DNA of 62,637 nt from Flavobacteriales bacterium (GTDB taxonomy: Bacteria > Bacteroidota > Bacteroidia > NS11-12g > UBA955). Within the stretch, counting starts at the first letter, position 1; the number at the start of each line of letters is the position of its first letter. The notes beneath the pieces were generated by a model, which was not told the DNA's origin, did not search any database, and saw only the letters and a program-made list of their open reading frames with translations. Positions 35,930 to 45,451 of this stretch are shown in pieces. Made by a program: the position numbers and the translations under genes. The stretch spans positions 1 through 62,637 of the forward strand of contig CANHQZ010000009.1 in NCBI GenBank assembly GCA_947463125.1, given 5' to 3'.

Positions 35930-37147
35930 ATGCAGGCACAAAATCTCGACGAACTGTATGCCTCGAACAGAGGAAAAGACAACTACCAGGCACCCGACTT
36001 TATCGGAGTGGATGATTTGCTTAGTGAAGAACAGAAGCTCATTCGTGCTTCGGTTCGTGACTGGGTAAAAAAGGATCTGTCACCCATTATTGAGTACTAC
36101 GCGCAGCGGGCAGAATTTCCGCACCATATCATTCCCGGACTTGCCGGTGTAGGCGCTTTTGGTCCACAGCTTCCCGCGGAATATGGATGCGGAGGTATGG
36201 ATTACACCACCTACGGCATTATCATGATGGAACTGGAAAGATGCGACAGCGGCATTAGAAGCACGGCCAGCGTTCAGGGAAGCCTAGTAATGTATCCCAT
36301 CTACAAGTTCGGCAGCGAAGAGCAGAAAAGAAAATACCTGCCCAAGCTCGCCTCAGGCGAAATGATGGGCTGTTTCGGACTTACCGAACCCGATCACGGA
36401 AGCAATCCCGGTGGCATGACCACAAACTTTAAAGATGCAGGCGATCATGTGATACTTAATGGTGCCAAAATGTGGATATCCAATGCACCTTTTGCCGATG
36501 TAGCCGTTGTGTGGGCAAAAAACGAAGAAGGGAAAATTCACGGCCTGATAGTTGAAAGAGGCATGGAAGGATTCACCACTCCTGAAACCCACAATAAATG
36601 GAGTTTAAGAGCCAGTGCAACCGGCGAACTCGTTTTTAACGATGTGAAAGTTCCCAAAGAGAATATTTTACCCGGTGTAACCGGCCTCAAAGGTCCGCTT
36701 ACCTGCCTCAACAGCGCGCGCTATGGTATCAGCTGGGGTGCACTGGGCGCTGCTATGGATTGCTATGACACAGCTTTGCGTTACAGCAAACAAAGACATC
36801 AGTTTGGCCGTCCCATTGCAGGGTTCCAGCTTCAGCAGAAAAAGCTGGCCGAAATGATTACCGAAATTACCAAAGCACAACTGCTGGTATGGCGCCTGGG
36901 ACAACTCATGGACGCAGGTAAAGCCACGCCTGCCCAGATTTCGATGGCCAAAAGAAACAATGTGGAAATAGCCTTGAATATAGCCCGCGAAGCCCGCCAG
37001 ATGCTGGGTGGAATGGGTATTACAGGCGAATATCCCATCATGAGGCACATGGCCAACCTGGAAAGCGTGGTGACCTATGAGGGTACCCATGACATCCATC
37101 TGCTGATACTGGGTCACGAAATTACCGGCGAAAACGCTTTCACCTGA
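35930..37147 (+). CDS. Acyl-CoA dehydrogenase, glutaryl-CoA dehydrogenase type
   Basis: A 405-residue flavoenzyme. The segment GCFGLTEPDHGSNPGGM and the C-terminal YEGTHDIHLLILGHEITG, which carries the catalytic glutamate, match the glutaryl-CoA dehydrogenase branch; that branch oxidises and decarboxylates glutaryl-CoA to crotonyl-CoA in lysine and tryptophan breakdown. Other markers are SARYGISWGALGAA and RQMLGGMGITGEY. Substrate choice cannot be proven by eye, so a related short-chain acyl-CoA is possible. The gene is divergent from folB and followed 10 bases later by a hypothetical exported protein. Confidence 0.88.
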   Translation: MQAQNLDELYASNRGKDNYQAPDFIGVDDLLSEEQKLIRASVRDWVKKDLSPIIEYYAQRAEFPHHIIPGLAGVGAFGPQLPAEYGCGGMDYTTYGIIMMELERCDSGIRSTASVQGSLVMYPIYKFGSEEQKRKYLPKLASGEMMGCFGLTEPDHGSNPGGMTTNFKDAGDHVILNGAKMWISNAPFADVAVVWAKNEEGKIHGLIVERGMEGFTTPETHNKWSLRASATGELVFNDVKVPKENILPGVTGLKGPLTCLNSARYGISWGALGAAMDCYDTALRYSKQRHQFGRPIAGFQLQQKKLAEMITEITKAQLLVWRLGQLMDAGKATPAQISMAKRNNVEIALNIAREARQMLGGMGITGEYPIMRHMANLESVVTYEGTHDIHLLILGHEITGENAFT

Positions 37148-37157
37148 CAGCACTGAT

Positions 37158-38258
37158 TTGCGGTTTAGCTTGCCATATCGATGCCTAGGCATTATTGCGG
37201 TTCTGCTGACTACCGAAGCATTCGCTTACACCAACAAACCTGTGCTGGTGAATTTAAACATCAACAGGCAAAGTGATTCTATGGGGTTTAATGTGGTATA
37301 TGAACTGCAAAACCATTGCTATAAATATATCCTAAGCGGATCACTCAAATTGTGGGATTCTCCTCAGAAAAATATACGCATCTCTCCTGCTGCACTTCAG
37401 GCAATCGAACAGTCTTCCGACACCCGCTTTAATAAGACTGCCAATGTTTTTCTGCACGAATTCTGGAGCAGCGGCAGAAATAAAACAACCTTCACCATAA
37501 CCGGGATTTCATTTATCAATGACGGGCCAAAGGGAAAGGTAAGTTACGGTTACATCGATCTTCAGGAAAGCTGGAACCTGCTGGCAGGCGTTATACTGGA
37601 ATGCAATGTGAATGGACCTGCCCGTATTAAGCTCACCGACGCTCTCTACAGTAGAAACTACAACTTTAATGTAGTGCAGTTTGGAAGGCAAACATTCAGC
37701 AAAAATCCGGAAAGCGCCATAAAGACACGCGACAAAGCATTTTATGGCAGACGTGAAATTGAAGGGTTGTATACCATTCCGCAAACCAAGGATGTCTATT
37801 ACAAAATCATCGCACATGCAGAAGATTCGGATGATCCGGGAACCATGATCGTTTCTAATTTACAGCGTTTTCTGAATGAAAACAGGGATGTCCTGTTCAA
37901 TATGGGAGCCGATAAGTATTATGACTACAAAACCTTAAAAACAGATGTAATGGTTACCGGTGTTGAATTCCACGAAGAGTGGAAACAGCGTTCAACAGGA
38001 ATTGAATACGAAGTAAAGAACATTACCATCTACATCAACAACAAACCTCTGAATACGGTAGCGGCTAACGTTATTTACAGCTGGGGTTTGCTTTATCGTT
38101 TTAAAACAATGGAAGATCTCGTTCAGGAAAAATCCTATGATCTGGTGCTTACCCGAATTAACAGCACTCTCATCCCTGAATGGGATTCACACAAGTACCT
38201 GAAAGCCCTGAATGTTTACAACTGGTCTCAGGTAAGCAGATATGTTCAATTTTATTAA
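37158..38258 (+). CDS. Hypothetical exported protein
   Basis: A 366-residue protein I do not recognise. A TTG at 37158 gives a credible signal peptide (RCLGIIAVLLTTEAFA) ten bases after the upstream stop; no usable in-frame ATG occurs before the middle of the mature N-terminus. The mature part has a repeated beta-rich appearance (LQNHCYKYILSGSLKLWDSP; VYYKIIAHAEDSDDPG) and few cysteines, with no membrane segment after the signal. It may resemble gliding-motility or envelope proteins but no motif settles this. It lies in a row with the phosphohexomutase gene 15 bases downstream. Confidence 0.72.
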   Translation: MRFSLPYRCLGIIAVLLTTEAFAYTNKPVLVNLNINRQSDSMGFNVVYELQNHCYKYILSGSLKLWDSPQKNIRISPAALQAIEQSSDTRFNKTANVFLHEFWSSGRNKTTFTITGISFINDGPKGKVSYGYIDLQESWNLLAGVILECNVNGPARIKLTDALYSRNYNFNVVQFGRQTFSKNPESAIKTRDKAFYGRREIEGLYTIPQTKDVYYKIIAHAEDSDDPGTMIVSNLQRFLNENRDVLFNMGADKYYDYKTLKTDVMVTGVEFHEEWKQRSTGIEYEVKNITIYINNKPLNTVAANVIYSWGLLYRFKTMEDLVQEKSYDLVLTRINSTLIPEWDSHKYLKALNVYNWSQVSRYVQFY

Positions 38259-38273
38259 AAAGTAGAAACACAC

Positions 38274-39674
38274 ATGTACAAAATCAAATTTGGAACCGAC
38301 GGCTGGCGTGAAATTATAGCCGATCAATTCACCACTGCCAATGTTCGCAAGGTCGCCATGGCTACAGCCAAATGGCTGCTGAAGCAATCCGATAAACCTG
38401 TTTGTGTTGTAGGACACGATTGCAGGTTTGGTGGCGAAATGTTTGCCGAAGAGACCGCACGAATCTTGGCCTCTCAGGGTATAACCGTACATCTGGCCAA
38501 AGGGTTTGTGAGTACACCCATGGTCAGCCTGGGCGCAAGAAACATGAATGCACATGCGGGAATAATTATCACTGCGAGCCACAACCCGCCGTCATACAAT
38601 GGCTACAAAATCAAGGCCGGCTATGGTGGTCCGGCAACCCAGTCTGTAATCGATGAAGTGGAAAATCTCATTGGCGACAGGGAAATTTCGCCTGCCCTTC
38701 CGCTCATGCATTATGAAAAAATGGGAGAAATTGTATGGATTGATCTAGAAAGTCAGTACCTCGATCATGTAAGAAACCATTTTGATATGGATGCCTTGCA
38801 GTCCGTTTCTTCAGGACTGGTGTATGATGCCATGTATGGCGCCGGACAAAATGTAATAAAGAAGCTGCTGCCGGCCGCTACCCTGCTGCATGCTACACAC
38901 AATCCCGGATTTGAAGACCGCGCTCCTGAACCTATTTCAAAAAACCTGCCCGAAATTTCGGAATTAATTGCCTCAAACGACAAGTTCATCTGCGGCCTTG
39001 CTACCGATGGAGATGCAGACAGAATTGGTTTTTTTGATGAAAAAGGCAGGTTTGTGGACAGCCATCACCTTATATTGCTGCTGATCAATTACCTTACCGA
39101 TTACAAAGGGTTTTCAGGGAAAGTAGTTAAGAGTTTCAGCGTAAGTGACAAGGTAGAGCAATTATGCAAACTGAAAGGTTTGGAAAGCATTACCACAAAA
39201 ATCGGATTTAAATACATTTGTGAGTACATGGTTACCGGTGATGTCCTCATTGGCGCTGAAGAAAGTGGCGGTATTGCCATAAAAGGACATATTCCTGAGC
39301 GCGACGGAATCTGGATGGGGCTTGTTTTGCTGGAATATATGGCCAAAACAGGTAAAAGCATATCGGCACTTATCTCAGACATATACAGTTCCATCGGTTC
39401 TTTTGCGGTAGAACGCTACGACCTGCATTTGGATCAGGAAACAAAGGACAATATTGTAAACCAGTGCAAAGCCGGCGACTACGCAACTTTTGGAAGCTAC
39501 ATTGTTCAGTCTATTGAAGATACCGACGGTTTTAAATTCAGGTTGGGCGATGCCGGCTGGGTAATGATTCGTCCAAGCGGCACCGAACCAGTGCTGAGAG
39601 TATATGCGGAATCTGTGAATTCTGCTGCCGCTTTTACCATACTTGATGCGGTAAAAAATGCCATTTTAAGCTGA
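38274..39674 (+). CDS. Phosphoglucomutase/phosphomannomutase family protein
   Basis: A 466-residue alpha-D-phosphohexomutase, interconverting hexose 1- and 6-phosphates. All four active-site loops are present: phosphoserine S102 (TASHNPPSYNG), metal loop DGDADRIG at 245-252, sugar-specificity loop GAEESGG at 327-333, and phosphate loop RPSGTEP at 433-439. The GEESGG-type loop is found in both glucose and mannose enzymes, so the sugar is unresolved. It starts 15 bases after the hypothetical gene and its stop directly abuts the next start codon, indicating a shared transcript. Confidence 0.92.
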   Translation: MYKIKFGTDGWREIIADQFTTANVRKVAMATAKWLLKQSDKPVCVVGHDCRFGGEMFAEETARILASQGITVHLAKGFVSTPMVSLGARNMNAHAGIIITASHNPPSYNGYKIKAGYGGPATQSVIDEVENLIGDREISPALPLMHYEKMGEIVWIDLESQYLDHVRNHFDMDALQSVSSGLVYDAMYGAGQNVIKKLLPAATLLHATHNPGFEDRAPEPISKNLPEISELIASNDKFICGLATDGDADRIGFFDEKGRFVDSHHLILLLINYLTDYKGFSGKVVKSFSVSDKVEQLCKLKGLESITTKIGFKYICEYMVTGDVLIGAEESGGIAIKGHIPERDGIWMGLVLLEYMAKTGKSISALISDIYSSIGSFAVERYDLHLDQETKDNIVNQCKAGDYATFGSYIVQSIEDTDGFKFRLGDAGWVMIRPSGTEPVLRVYAESVNSAAAFTILDAVKNAILS

Positions 39675-40598
39675 TTGCAAAAAAATTTCAAGTATATCAT
39701 ATTCAATATTTTATTGGCTTTAGCTTCAATAAATAATACATGTTACGGAGATAGTGCATGCAGTATAAAGAAATTACCCCGAAAAACGTGGATTGGACTT
39801 TCCTGCATGACGATTGGCACACATGTGGCACTATACCAAACCTGGTACAAAAACGAACAACAAAGCAGGTTTCACTGGATTAACGACAATCGAAACTGGT
39901 TGCAGATGGATAAAGCCGGACACATTTTTGGTTCCTATTTCTCCGCAACTGCAACCTCCGCAGCATTCAGACACGCTGGGTATAATCATCGAAAGAGCGC
40001 CTTACTTGGAATGGGTTTCAGTCTTGCTTTTCAAATGCCTATTGAGTATTTTGATGGTAAAAGCAGTGCCTGGGGCGCCAGTAGCGGAGATATGATTGCC
40101 AATACCGCCGGAACATTGGCTGCAGGAATTCAAAACTGGCTATGGGGCAACCCGCGCATTCCCATCAGGGTAACTTTTCACAAGTCCCCATTTGCCTCGC
40201 AAAGACCCGAAATGCTTGGCAGCATTATACCTGAAAGAATGCTGAAGGACTACAACGGTCAAACCTACTGGCTTGATCTGAATCCGGAAAGAATGAAAAT
40301 CAGGCCGGGATTTTGGCCGCGCTGGCTGGGTGTCAATCTAGGTTACGGTGCAGAAGGAATGCTTGGCGGTAATGACAACGTATGGACCGCCGCAGATGGC
40401 AATATCAGGGATTACAGCCACATTAGCCGCTACAGACAATATTATGTGGGACCAAGCATTTCACTGGGTTACCTGAAAAAACATCCTAAAAAAGCTGTAA
40501 GGATTATAGCGCATATTACCGATAAAATAAGATTACCACTGCCAGTGATTGAATTTAATGGCAAAAGAGGTCTGAATTTCCACCCGCTCTACTGGTGA
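39675..40598 (+). CDS. DUF2279 family membrane/envelope protein
   Basis: A 307-residue protein of the DUF2279 (YfiM-like) family. The TTG start at 39675 directly follows the mutase stop and gives an N-terminal signal (KYIIFNILLALASIN). The family core is WLQMDKAGHIFGSYFSATATS, GMGFSLAFQMPIEYFDGKS and GASSGDMIANTAG, which contains hydrophobic helices around conserved His, Glu and Asp. The C-terminal part has an Arg/Trp-rich amphipathic region (PGFWPRWLGVNLGYG). Function is unknown; position suggests an envelope-lipid or sugar role with its neighbours. Confidence 0.82.
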   Translation: MQKNFKYIIFNILLALASINNTCYGDSACSIKKLPRKTWIGLSCMTIGTHVALYQTWYKNEQQSRFHWINDNRNWLQMDKAGHIFGSYFSATATSAAFRHAGYNHRKSALLGMGFSLAFQMPIEYFDGKSSAWGASSGDMIANTAGTLAAGIQNWLWGNPRIPIRVTFHKSPFASQRPEMLGSIIPERMLKDYNGQTYWLDLNPERMKIRPGFWPRWLGVNLGYGAEGMLGGNDNVWTAADGNIRDYSHISRYRQYYVGPSISLGYLKKHPKKAVRIIAHITDKIRLPLPVIEFNGKRGLNFHPLYW

Positions 40599-40632
40599 TA
40601 ACTTGCCCTCAATTACCTATCATTGCAATCCG

Positions 40633-41487
40633 ATGAATGAGCCCGTACAGATAGATGTGGAAAAGGTCTTTAGAGACAAAAATCCGCGTCTGGCCCGTCT
40701 TATCCCAGGTTTTTTTTTCCGATGGATAAGAAAAACACTGCATGAATCTGAGATAAACGGCTTTCTTCGTGCTGAGTCTTCTACCACCGGGGTTGCCTTT
40801 GCCTGCAATATACTTAATGCTTTTGGCGTGCATCACGATGGTGACGGACATGAACATTTACCCGCTGAGGGCGGTGCCATCGTTGCGGCAAATCATCCCC
40901 TTGGAGGCATGGATGGTATGATTATGCTTTGTCAGGCTGCCCGCTCCCGGCAGGATGTCAGTTTTATTGTGAATGATATCCTGTTAAATTTTCCTCAATT
41001 TAATGATGTTTTTATTGGTGTAAACAAAACCGGCACCAAAGGCCGCGAACAGTTAAAGAAAATTGAGGAGGTTTACGCATCCGACAGGCTGGTACTGATC
41101 TTTCCGGCAGGACTTTGTTCCAGACGCAGCAATGGTGTAGTAAAGGATTTGGAATGGAACAAAGCTTTCATCAGCAGGGCCATAAAGTATCAAAAACCGG
41201 TAATCCCGACACATATTACGGGCCAAAACTCAAACTGGTTCTACAATCTGGCCAATTTCCGCAAACATTTGGGTATTAAAGCCAACCTGGAAATGTTTTA
41301 CCTTGCAGATGAAATGTTTAAGCAAAAGGACAAAAAAATCCATGTACGCTTTGGCAAACCCATCCCTCACACAGTATTCGACAGCCGTTACAGCCAGCAC
41401 CAATGGGCACAGCTTTTGAAAGACTATGTATACACACTTCGCGAGAATCCCTCAGATTTTGAAACCTTTATTGCCAAAAACCCATAG
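40633..41487 (+). CDS. PlsC-type O-acyltransferase (OlsA/GlsA-like, aminolipid synthesis)
   Basis: A 284-residue acyltransferase related to OlsA/GlsA and 'hemolysin-like' acyltransferases, which add the second acyl chain to N-acyl amino acids. The catalytic motif NHPLGGMDG places His and Asp at H88 and D94 (HX5D, as in this subgroup rather than the HX4D of PlsC). Further motifs are FPAGLCSRR and VIPTHITGQNS. ATG at 40633 (MNEPVQIDVEKVF) is preferred over a TTG ten codons upstream. It is followed 35 bases later by an OlsB/GlsB-like N-acyltransferase, which strongly suggests a joint aminolipid pathway. Confidence 0.85.
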   Translation: MNEPVQIDVEKVFRDKNPRLARLIPGFFFRWIRKTLHESEINGFLRAESSTTGVAFACNILNAFGVHHDGDGHEHLPAEGGAIVAANHPLGGMDGMIMLCQAARSRQDVSFIVNDILLNFPQFNDVFIGVNKTGTKGREQLKKIEEVYASDRLVLIFPAGLCSRRSNGVVKDLEWNKAFISRAIKYQKPVIPTHITGQNSNWFYNLANFRKHLGIKANLEMFYLADEMFKQKDKKIHVRFGKPIPHTVFDSRYSQHQWAQLLKDYVYTLRENPSDFETFIAKNP

Positions 41488-41522
41488 CCATTTGGTGTTT
41501 CTTTCTTAAACTTGCAAACAAG

Positions 41523-42476
41523 ATGATGCCAATCATACAAAAAGTGCCCCTGGAGAACCTGCTCGAAGAATTGACTGAGGACATTTTTGTCAGGCCAACC
41601 AACAATATTGGCAATCACATATATATTTTCGACGGCAACAGTAAACCTGCCCTGATGCAGGAAGTTGGCCGCCTCAGAGAATGGAGTTTCAGGGAAGCCG
41701 GCGGAGGCAGCGGAAAACCCACTGATATTGATGAATTTGACCTGGGCGAAAAACCCTACAAACAACTCATTGTGTGGAATCCGGAGGATAAAGAAATTGT
41801 GGGAGGCTACCGATTTCAGCTTTGTGAAGATGCCCGTAAAAACGACGGCAGCTTTCACCTGAGCACCACAGAAATATTCGAATTCAGCCACTTATTAAAA
41901 GAACGCTATTTTCCTTACACCATAGAACTGGGAAGAAGTTTTGTTCAACCACAATATCAACCCAGCGCAGAGAACCGGAAAGGATTATTTTCACTGGACA
42001 ACCTGTGGGACGGTCTTGGGGCCCTTGTAGTCATTTATCCCCATATTCAGTATTTTTTCGGTAAGGTAACGATGTACACCCATTTCAACCGAACCGCCAG
42101 GGATTTAATACTATGTTTTATGCACCACTATTTTCCGGACAAAGAGAATCTGGTAAAGGTACCCAGCCCGGTCGTAAATGAAACTGATTGTTCTGCCTTT
42201 CTCACTGAAATCGCAAACTTGCCATACAAAGATGGCCACCGTCTTTTAAATCAAAAGGTCAGAGAGCTTGGTGAGAACATTCCGCCCCTGTTCAACTCCT
42301 ACATGAACCTGAGCCCCAGCATGCGTACTTTCGGCACCGCTATCAATCATCATTTTGGCGATGTGGAGGAAACCGGAATTATGGTAAATATTGAGGATAT
42401 CTATCCTTCGAAAAAAGACAGGCACATTAAATCCTATCTTGATTACATCGCCGGTGCTATGGATGCCGGACAATGA
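41523..42476 (+). CDS. GNAT-fold N-acyltransferase (OlsB/GlsB-like, aminolipid synthesis)
   Basis: A 317-residue protein of the acyl-ACP-dependent OlsB/GlsB group, which N-acylates ornithine or glycine with a 3-hydroxy fatty acid. Characteristic segments are VGRLREWSFREAGGGSGK, YKQLIVWNPEDKEIVGGYRF, YTIELGRSFVQPQYQ and the LWDGLGALV/FGKVTMYTHFN region. Two adjacent ATGs begin the gene; the first is used here. Together with the preceding O-acyltransferase it forms the two-enzyme set that makes diacylated amino lipids. Glycine is the more likely head group in Bacteroidota, but this is inference. Its 3' end overlaps that of the convergent subtilase gene by 20 bases. Confidence 0.85.
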   Translation: MMPIIQKVPLENLLEELTEDIFVRPTNNIGNHIYIFDGNSKPALMQEVGRLREWSFREAGGGSGKPTDIDEFDLGEKPYKQLIVWNPEDKEIVGGYRFQLCEDARKNDGSFHLSTTEIFEFSHLLKERYFPYTIELGRSFVQPQYQPSAENRKGLFSLDNLWDGLGALVVIYPHIQYFFGKVTMYTHFNRTARDLILCFMHHYFPDKENLVKVPSPVVNETDCSAFLTEIANLPYKDGHRLLNQKVRELGENIPPLFNSYMNLSPSMRTFGTAINHHFGDVEETGIMVNIEDIYPSKKDRHIKSYLDYIAGAMDAGQ

Positions 42477-44694
42477 TTTGTCCGGTCTGCAGATAATCCT
42501 GCTTCTGAATCCGGTACACATACATTCCATTGCTGATTTCGGAAATATTTACTGATAAGTTTCCGTTGCCGGGGATTGACTTCGCTGCCTGTGTTATCCT
42601 TCTGCCCTGCATGTCAAACAGCTCAAGGTTCACTAATCCTTCATTTCCTGTCAAATTACTAATGTTTAAAACACTGCCCGCCGGATTAGGATACAACAAA
42701 AAGCGTTTATCATTGCTGCCGGATTGCCTTGTGTGATTCATACTCAAACCCATTTTAACAGCGTCCAGCGCATTGATGCGGCCATAGCCGAAATTGTTGT
42801 TGCTGTCATTTCCGGTAAGATTATCGCGAATGGCTGTAGCACGAAGAATCAGACGAACGTCATTCAGATTTAGTTCCGGGTTGGCTTCCAGCATCAATGC
42901 CACAATACCGGCTACATGCGGTGCAGCCATACTCGTTCCGCTAAACATGGTCCAGTATTGTGTTTCTCCGTTAAACTGACTTTGATACAAGGTGCTTTCA
43001 GCCATCCAGGGTGCAAATTGTTTATTATTGACAGCGGATGCAACCAGCTGTCCGGGTGCACCGATGTCAGGCTTCATTCGTCCATCGGGTGTAGGACCTC
43101 TGCTGCTGAAACCGGATATTTCACCTACTTTAAGCCAGTTTTGGGCACGGTATGTTCCTGAAAAATCTATCCAGTTATTGCGATTCACATAAGATCCTAC
43201 CGACAGCGTCTGTTTTCCGGTACCGCCATTCTCGCTCATGCTTCCGGCTGAGGTCCCGCTAAGATATTTGCCGGAATAATCGTTTCCTTTTACCCTGTCG
43301 AGAAATGAACCGCTGGTCCAGCGATAAACCTGGCCGCTATTCCAGCCGTGCACGGTACCCTTGCCCGTTACACCAAGTCTGATGCGGCATTTTGCTGCAT
43401 TGGAGGAGGTAATCAACGCCAGAATATTCGGTTTTTGGTTATTTATATAGCTTTTCTGACACGAAAATGTGTACTCAAGGGTATCTGTTCCATTTACAAC
43501 CTTTTTTCTTACCAAAGCACCTCCGGAGGCGTAAACAAAGGGCTCTGCCACAAGAAGATTGCCCAATGTATCAAACAAGGAAATATTCAAACCCAAATCC
43601 TCGCCGGGAGCCCCCCAGAAATCGCAGTAAACACTTTCACTGCGATAATCCCTGCGGTTTCTGTCTACCACAAAAGTATAGGCAGTATCGCCCTTGAGCG
43701 AAGTACTTACGTGCATTTGATTTCCTGCGTCGTTGCCATTGGCACCCACAATGATTTTTCCTTTGCCGGAAAAGGATTCAACCGCTTTATCAAATATAGA
43801 AGTCCCGTCATGGGGGCCTGTGTGCATTCCCCAACTGAGATTGGTAACTGCCGGCTTATTTCGCGATGCGGCATAATCAAAAACATATTTGTAGGCGTCG
43901 ATGATGGTGGGATTAGCAACCACATAATCTCCCAGGGCACTGCCCTGCAAGGTATCATTGCTGTATTTGATGGTAACAAAAACCATATCGGATTCGGGTG
44001 CCATTCCCCGAAACTTCAGGAGAGGCGTGGTAAATCCTGAACCCGAAGAAATACCAGCCACATGCGTTCCATGCGTGCCATCATCGTCTCTCGCCGATTG
44101 AATAACAGAAGGCGATGAAAACTCGGTTCCATAGGTGAATCCTGCAGGCGATGTTCCGCTATTATTACCCTGATGCCAGAATTTTTTAACCCTGTATACG
44201 GTGCCATCCGAATTGTAAAACGTAGGATGATTGGTTTGAAATCCAATATCCACAATCCCAACAATCACATTTTTACCTTTGAAAGAAGCAGGCAGGCCAT
44301 TATTGAGACCGTCATGCACCTGATTAACGCGAGAATGCACCCTTGCCGTATCATTGAGCGGACGCAAAGAATTTAATCTTCCTGCTACGTCGCAATACGC
44401 TATGCAAGGATCAAAAGCAATATTCTTAAATTGCTTATAATCAGTCTTTATAAACTGTATATTTGAATAAACACTTCCGGTTCCCTGAACAATACAATCC
44501 GCTTTCTTCCATTGAATTGTAATCCAGTGTTTTCCATCGGAATCTGGTGGAAACAATCTACCCGGACCTTCCTCCAAAAACAGTGTGGCCATGGGCGATA
44601 GCGCTTCATTGACGGGCCTTGAGATTTCGTGCTGAGCAAAAATCTGCTGCCATCCAAGTAACATTAGCAGCATAAAACCAATTCTGTTGGGCAT
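42457..44694 (-). CDS. Secreted subtilisin-like S8 peptidase with T9SS type A domain
   Basis: A 745-residue exported serine protease. The catalytic triad is complete: D149 (GIVDIGFQTNHP), H208 (DDDGTHGTHVAG) and S588 (FSGTSMAAPHVAG). A long insertion between His and Ser holds a beta-rich region (about 330-450). Residues about 665-745 are a type A T9SS sorting domain (LLYPNPAGSVLNIS ... LELFDMQGRRI ... NGMYVYRIQ). The signal peptide is at 1-20. A box GAAATTTG, one base off the -7 consensus, ends 5 bases before the ATG. It probably acts on the surface or outside the cell. Confidence 0.92.
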   Translation of the reverse strand: MPNRIGFMLLMLLGWQQIFAQHEISRPVNEALSPMATLFLEEGPGRLFPPDSDGKHWITIQWKKADCIVQGTGSVYSNIQFIKTDYKQFKNIAFDPCIAYCDVAGRLNSLRPLNDTARVHSRVNQVHDGLNNGLPASFKGKNVIVGIVDIGFQTNHPTFYNSDGTVYRVKKFWHQGNNSGTSPAGFTYGTEFSSPSVIQSARDDDGTHGTHVAGISSGSGFTTPLLKFRGMAPESDMVFVTIKYSNDTLQGSALGDYVVANPTIIDAYKYVFDYAASRNKPAVTNLSWGMHTGPHDGTSIFDKAVESFSGKGKIIVGANGNDAGNQMHVSTSLKGDTAYTFVVDRNRRDYRSESVYCDFWGAPGEDLGLNISLFDTLGNLLVAEPFVYASGGALVRKKVVNGTDTLEYTFSCQKSYINNQKPNILALITSSNAAKCRIRLGVTGKGTVHGWNSGQVYRWTSGSFLDRVKGNDYSGKYLSGTSAGSMSENGGTGKQTLSVGSYVNRNNWIDFSGTYRAQNWLKVGEISGFSSRGPTPDGRMKPDIGAPGQLVASAVNNKQFAPWMAESTLYQSQFNGETQYWTMFSGTSMAAPHVAGIVALMLEANPELNLNDVRLILRATAIRDNLTGNDSNNNFGYGRINALDAVKMGLSMNHTRQSGSNDKRFLLYPNPAGSVLNISNLTGNEGLVNLELFDMQGRRITQAAKSIPGNGNLSVNISEISNGMYVYRIQKQDYLQTGQIIVRHP

Positions 44695-44756
44695 ATCTGC
44701 AAATTTCGGTTAAAAGCACTCTCCTTTCGCCGTTACCTGCTGATTTTACAAGTCAG

Positions 44757-45413
44757 TTACAATTTATCTTTAAAATAAACCATCAATGCCAGACCTTTTT
44801 TCACATAGTTGGGATCATGGGTTTTACTGACACCGCTGGCGGGCATGGTTCTTCCGGTATTGTGAAGATGAAAGGCATTTCTGTAATCTCCTTTGCGCAG
44901 AAACTTTCCGTAAGCCTCATTTATCCATTTGACTCCCCAGTAGGTTGCGTTATCCTCCCGCAAGTCTTTGATTTTAATATCGTACAGCAGACATTTATAT
45001 CCCATTAATTGAAATGGCCCCCAGCTGGTGGCCAGATTTTGCAATGCTTCATCGCCGGCGTGCTTTAAATCGGCGGTTTTTACATGTTCATACTGCTTCC
45101 TGATTCCCATTTTTACCAAACGCAGCCTGGCATATACATGTTTTTCATAGCGTGAACCTGCCGGTTTTCTTCCACCAGATTCCAGCATGCACAATGCTGC
45201 GAGATATTCCGGTGCAATATTAAATTCCTTGCCCAGCGCTTTGAAATCATCGCCATAGTTATCAATCACCGCCTGTTTTCCAAAATATTCACCTACCGGA
45301 CCATCGGCAAAGCTTCGCCACCAGTAACCCCTGAACAACACCAGCGCGAGGCATAACAACACAACCACTGCAACCAGCATTAGCCCAAGTCCTTTGTTTG
45401 TTCGGGATCCCAC
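44757..45413 (-). CDS. Membrane-anchored muramidase/lytic-transglycosylase-like protein
   Basis: A 218-residue protein with an N-terminal signal anchor (residues 10-27, GLMLVAVVVLLCLALVLF) and a periplasmic lysozyme-superfamily domain. The likely catalytic glutamate is E78 in ALCMLESGGRKPAG, and TSWGPFQLMGYK is the typical second motif of such muramidases. It should cleave peptidoglycan glycan strands. The start is GTG at 45413; a -7 box TATTTTTG ends only 4 bases upstream. It shares a 38-base divergent promoter region with tcdA. Confidence 0.8.
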   Translation of the reverse strand: MGSRTNKGLGLMLVAVVVLLCLALVLFRGYWWRSFADGPVGEYFGKQAVIDNYGDDFKALGKEFNIAPEYLAALCMLESGGRKPAGSRYEKHVYARLRLVKMGIRKQYEHVKTADLKHAGDEALQNLATSWGPFQLMGYKCLLYDIKIKDLREDNATYWGVKWINEAYGKFLRKGDYRNAFHLHNTGRTMPASGVSKTHDPNYVKKGLALMVYFKDKL

Positions 45414-45417
45414 CGTT

Positions 45418-45425
45418 CAAAAATA
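45418..45425 (-). promoter_or_regulatory. -7 promoter box abutting the muramidase start codon
   Basis: TATTTTTG on the minus strand, then AACG, then the GTG at 45413. It faces away from the tcdA promoter 14 bases to the right. Confidence 0.5.
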
Positions 45426-45439
45426 GCAAAATTGCTTGT

Positions 45440-45447
45440 TACATTTG
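45440..45447 (+). promoter_or_regulatory. -7 promoter box abutting the tcdA start codon
   Basis: TACATTTG, then CAGC, then the ATG at 45452. An inverted repeat AGCAA-AA-TTGCT lies between this box and the opposite one at 45425-45436. Confidence 0.55.
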
Positions 45448-45451
45448 CAGC

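Noticed and set aside
35860-35982. 41-residue N-terminal extension of folB
   Set aside because: It lies over the promoter and start of the divergent acyl-CoA dehydrogenase, and FolB has normal length without it.
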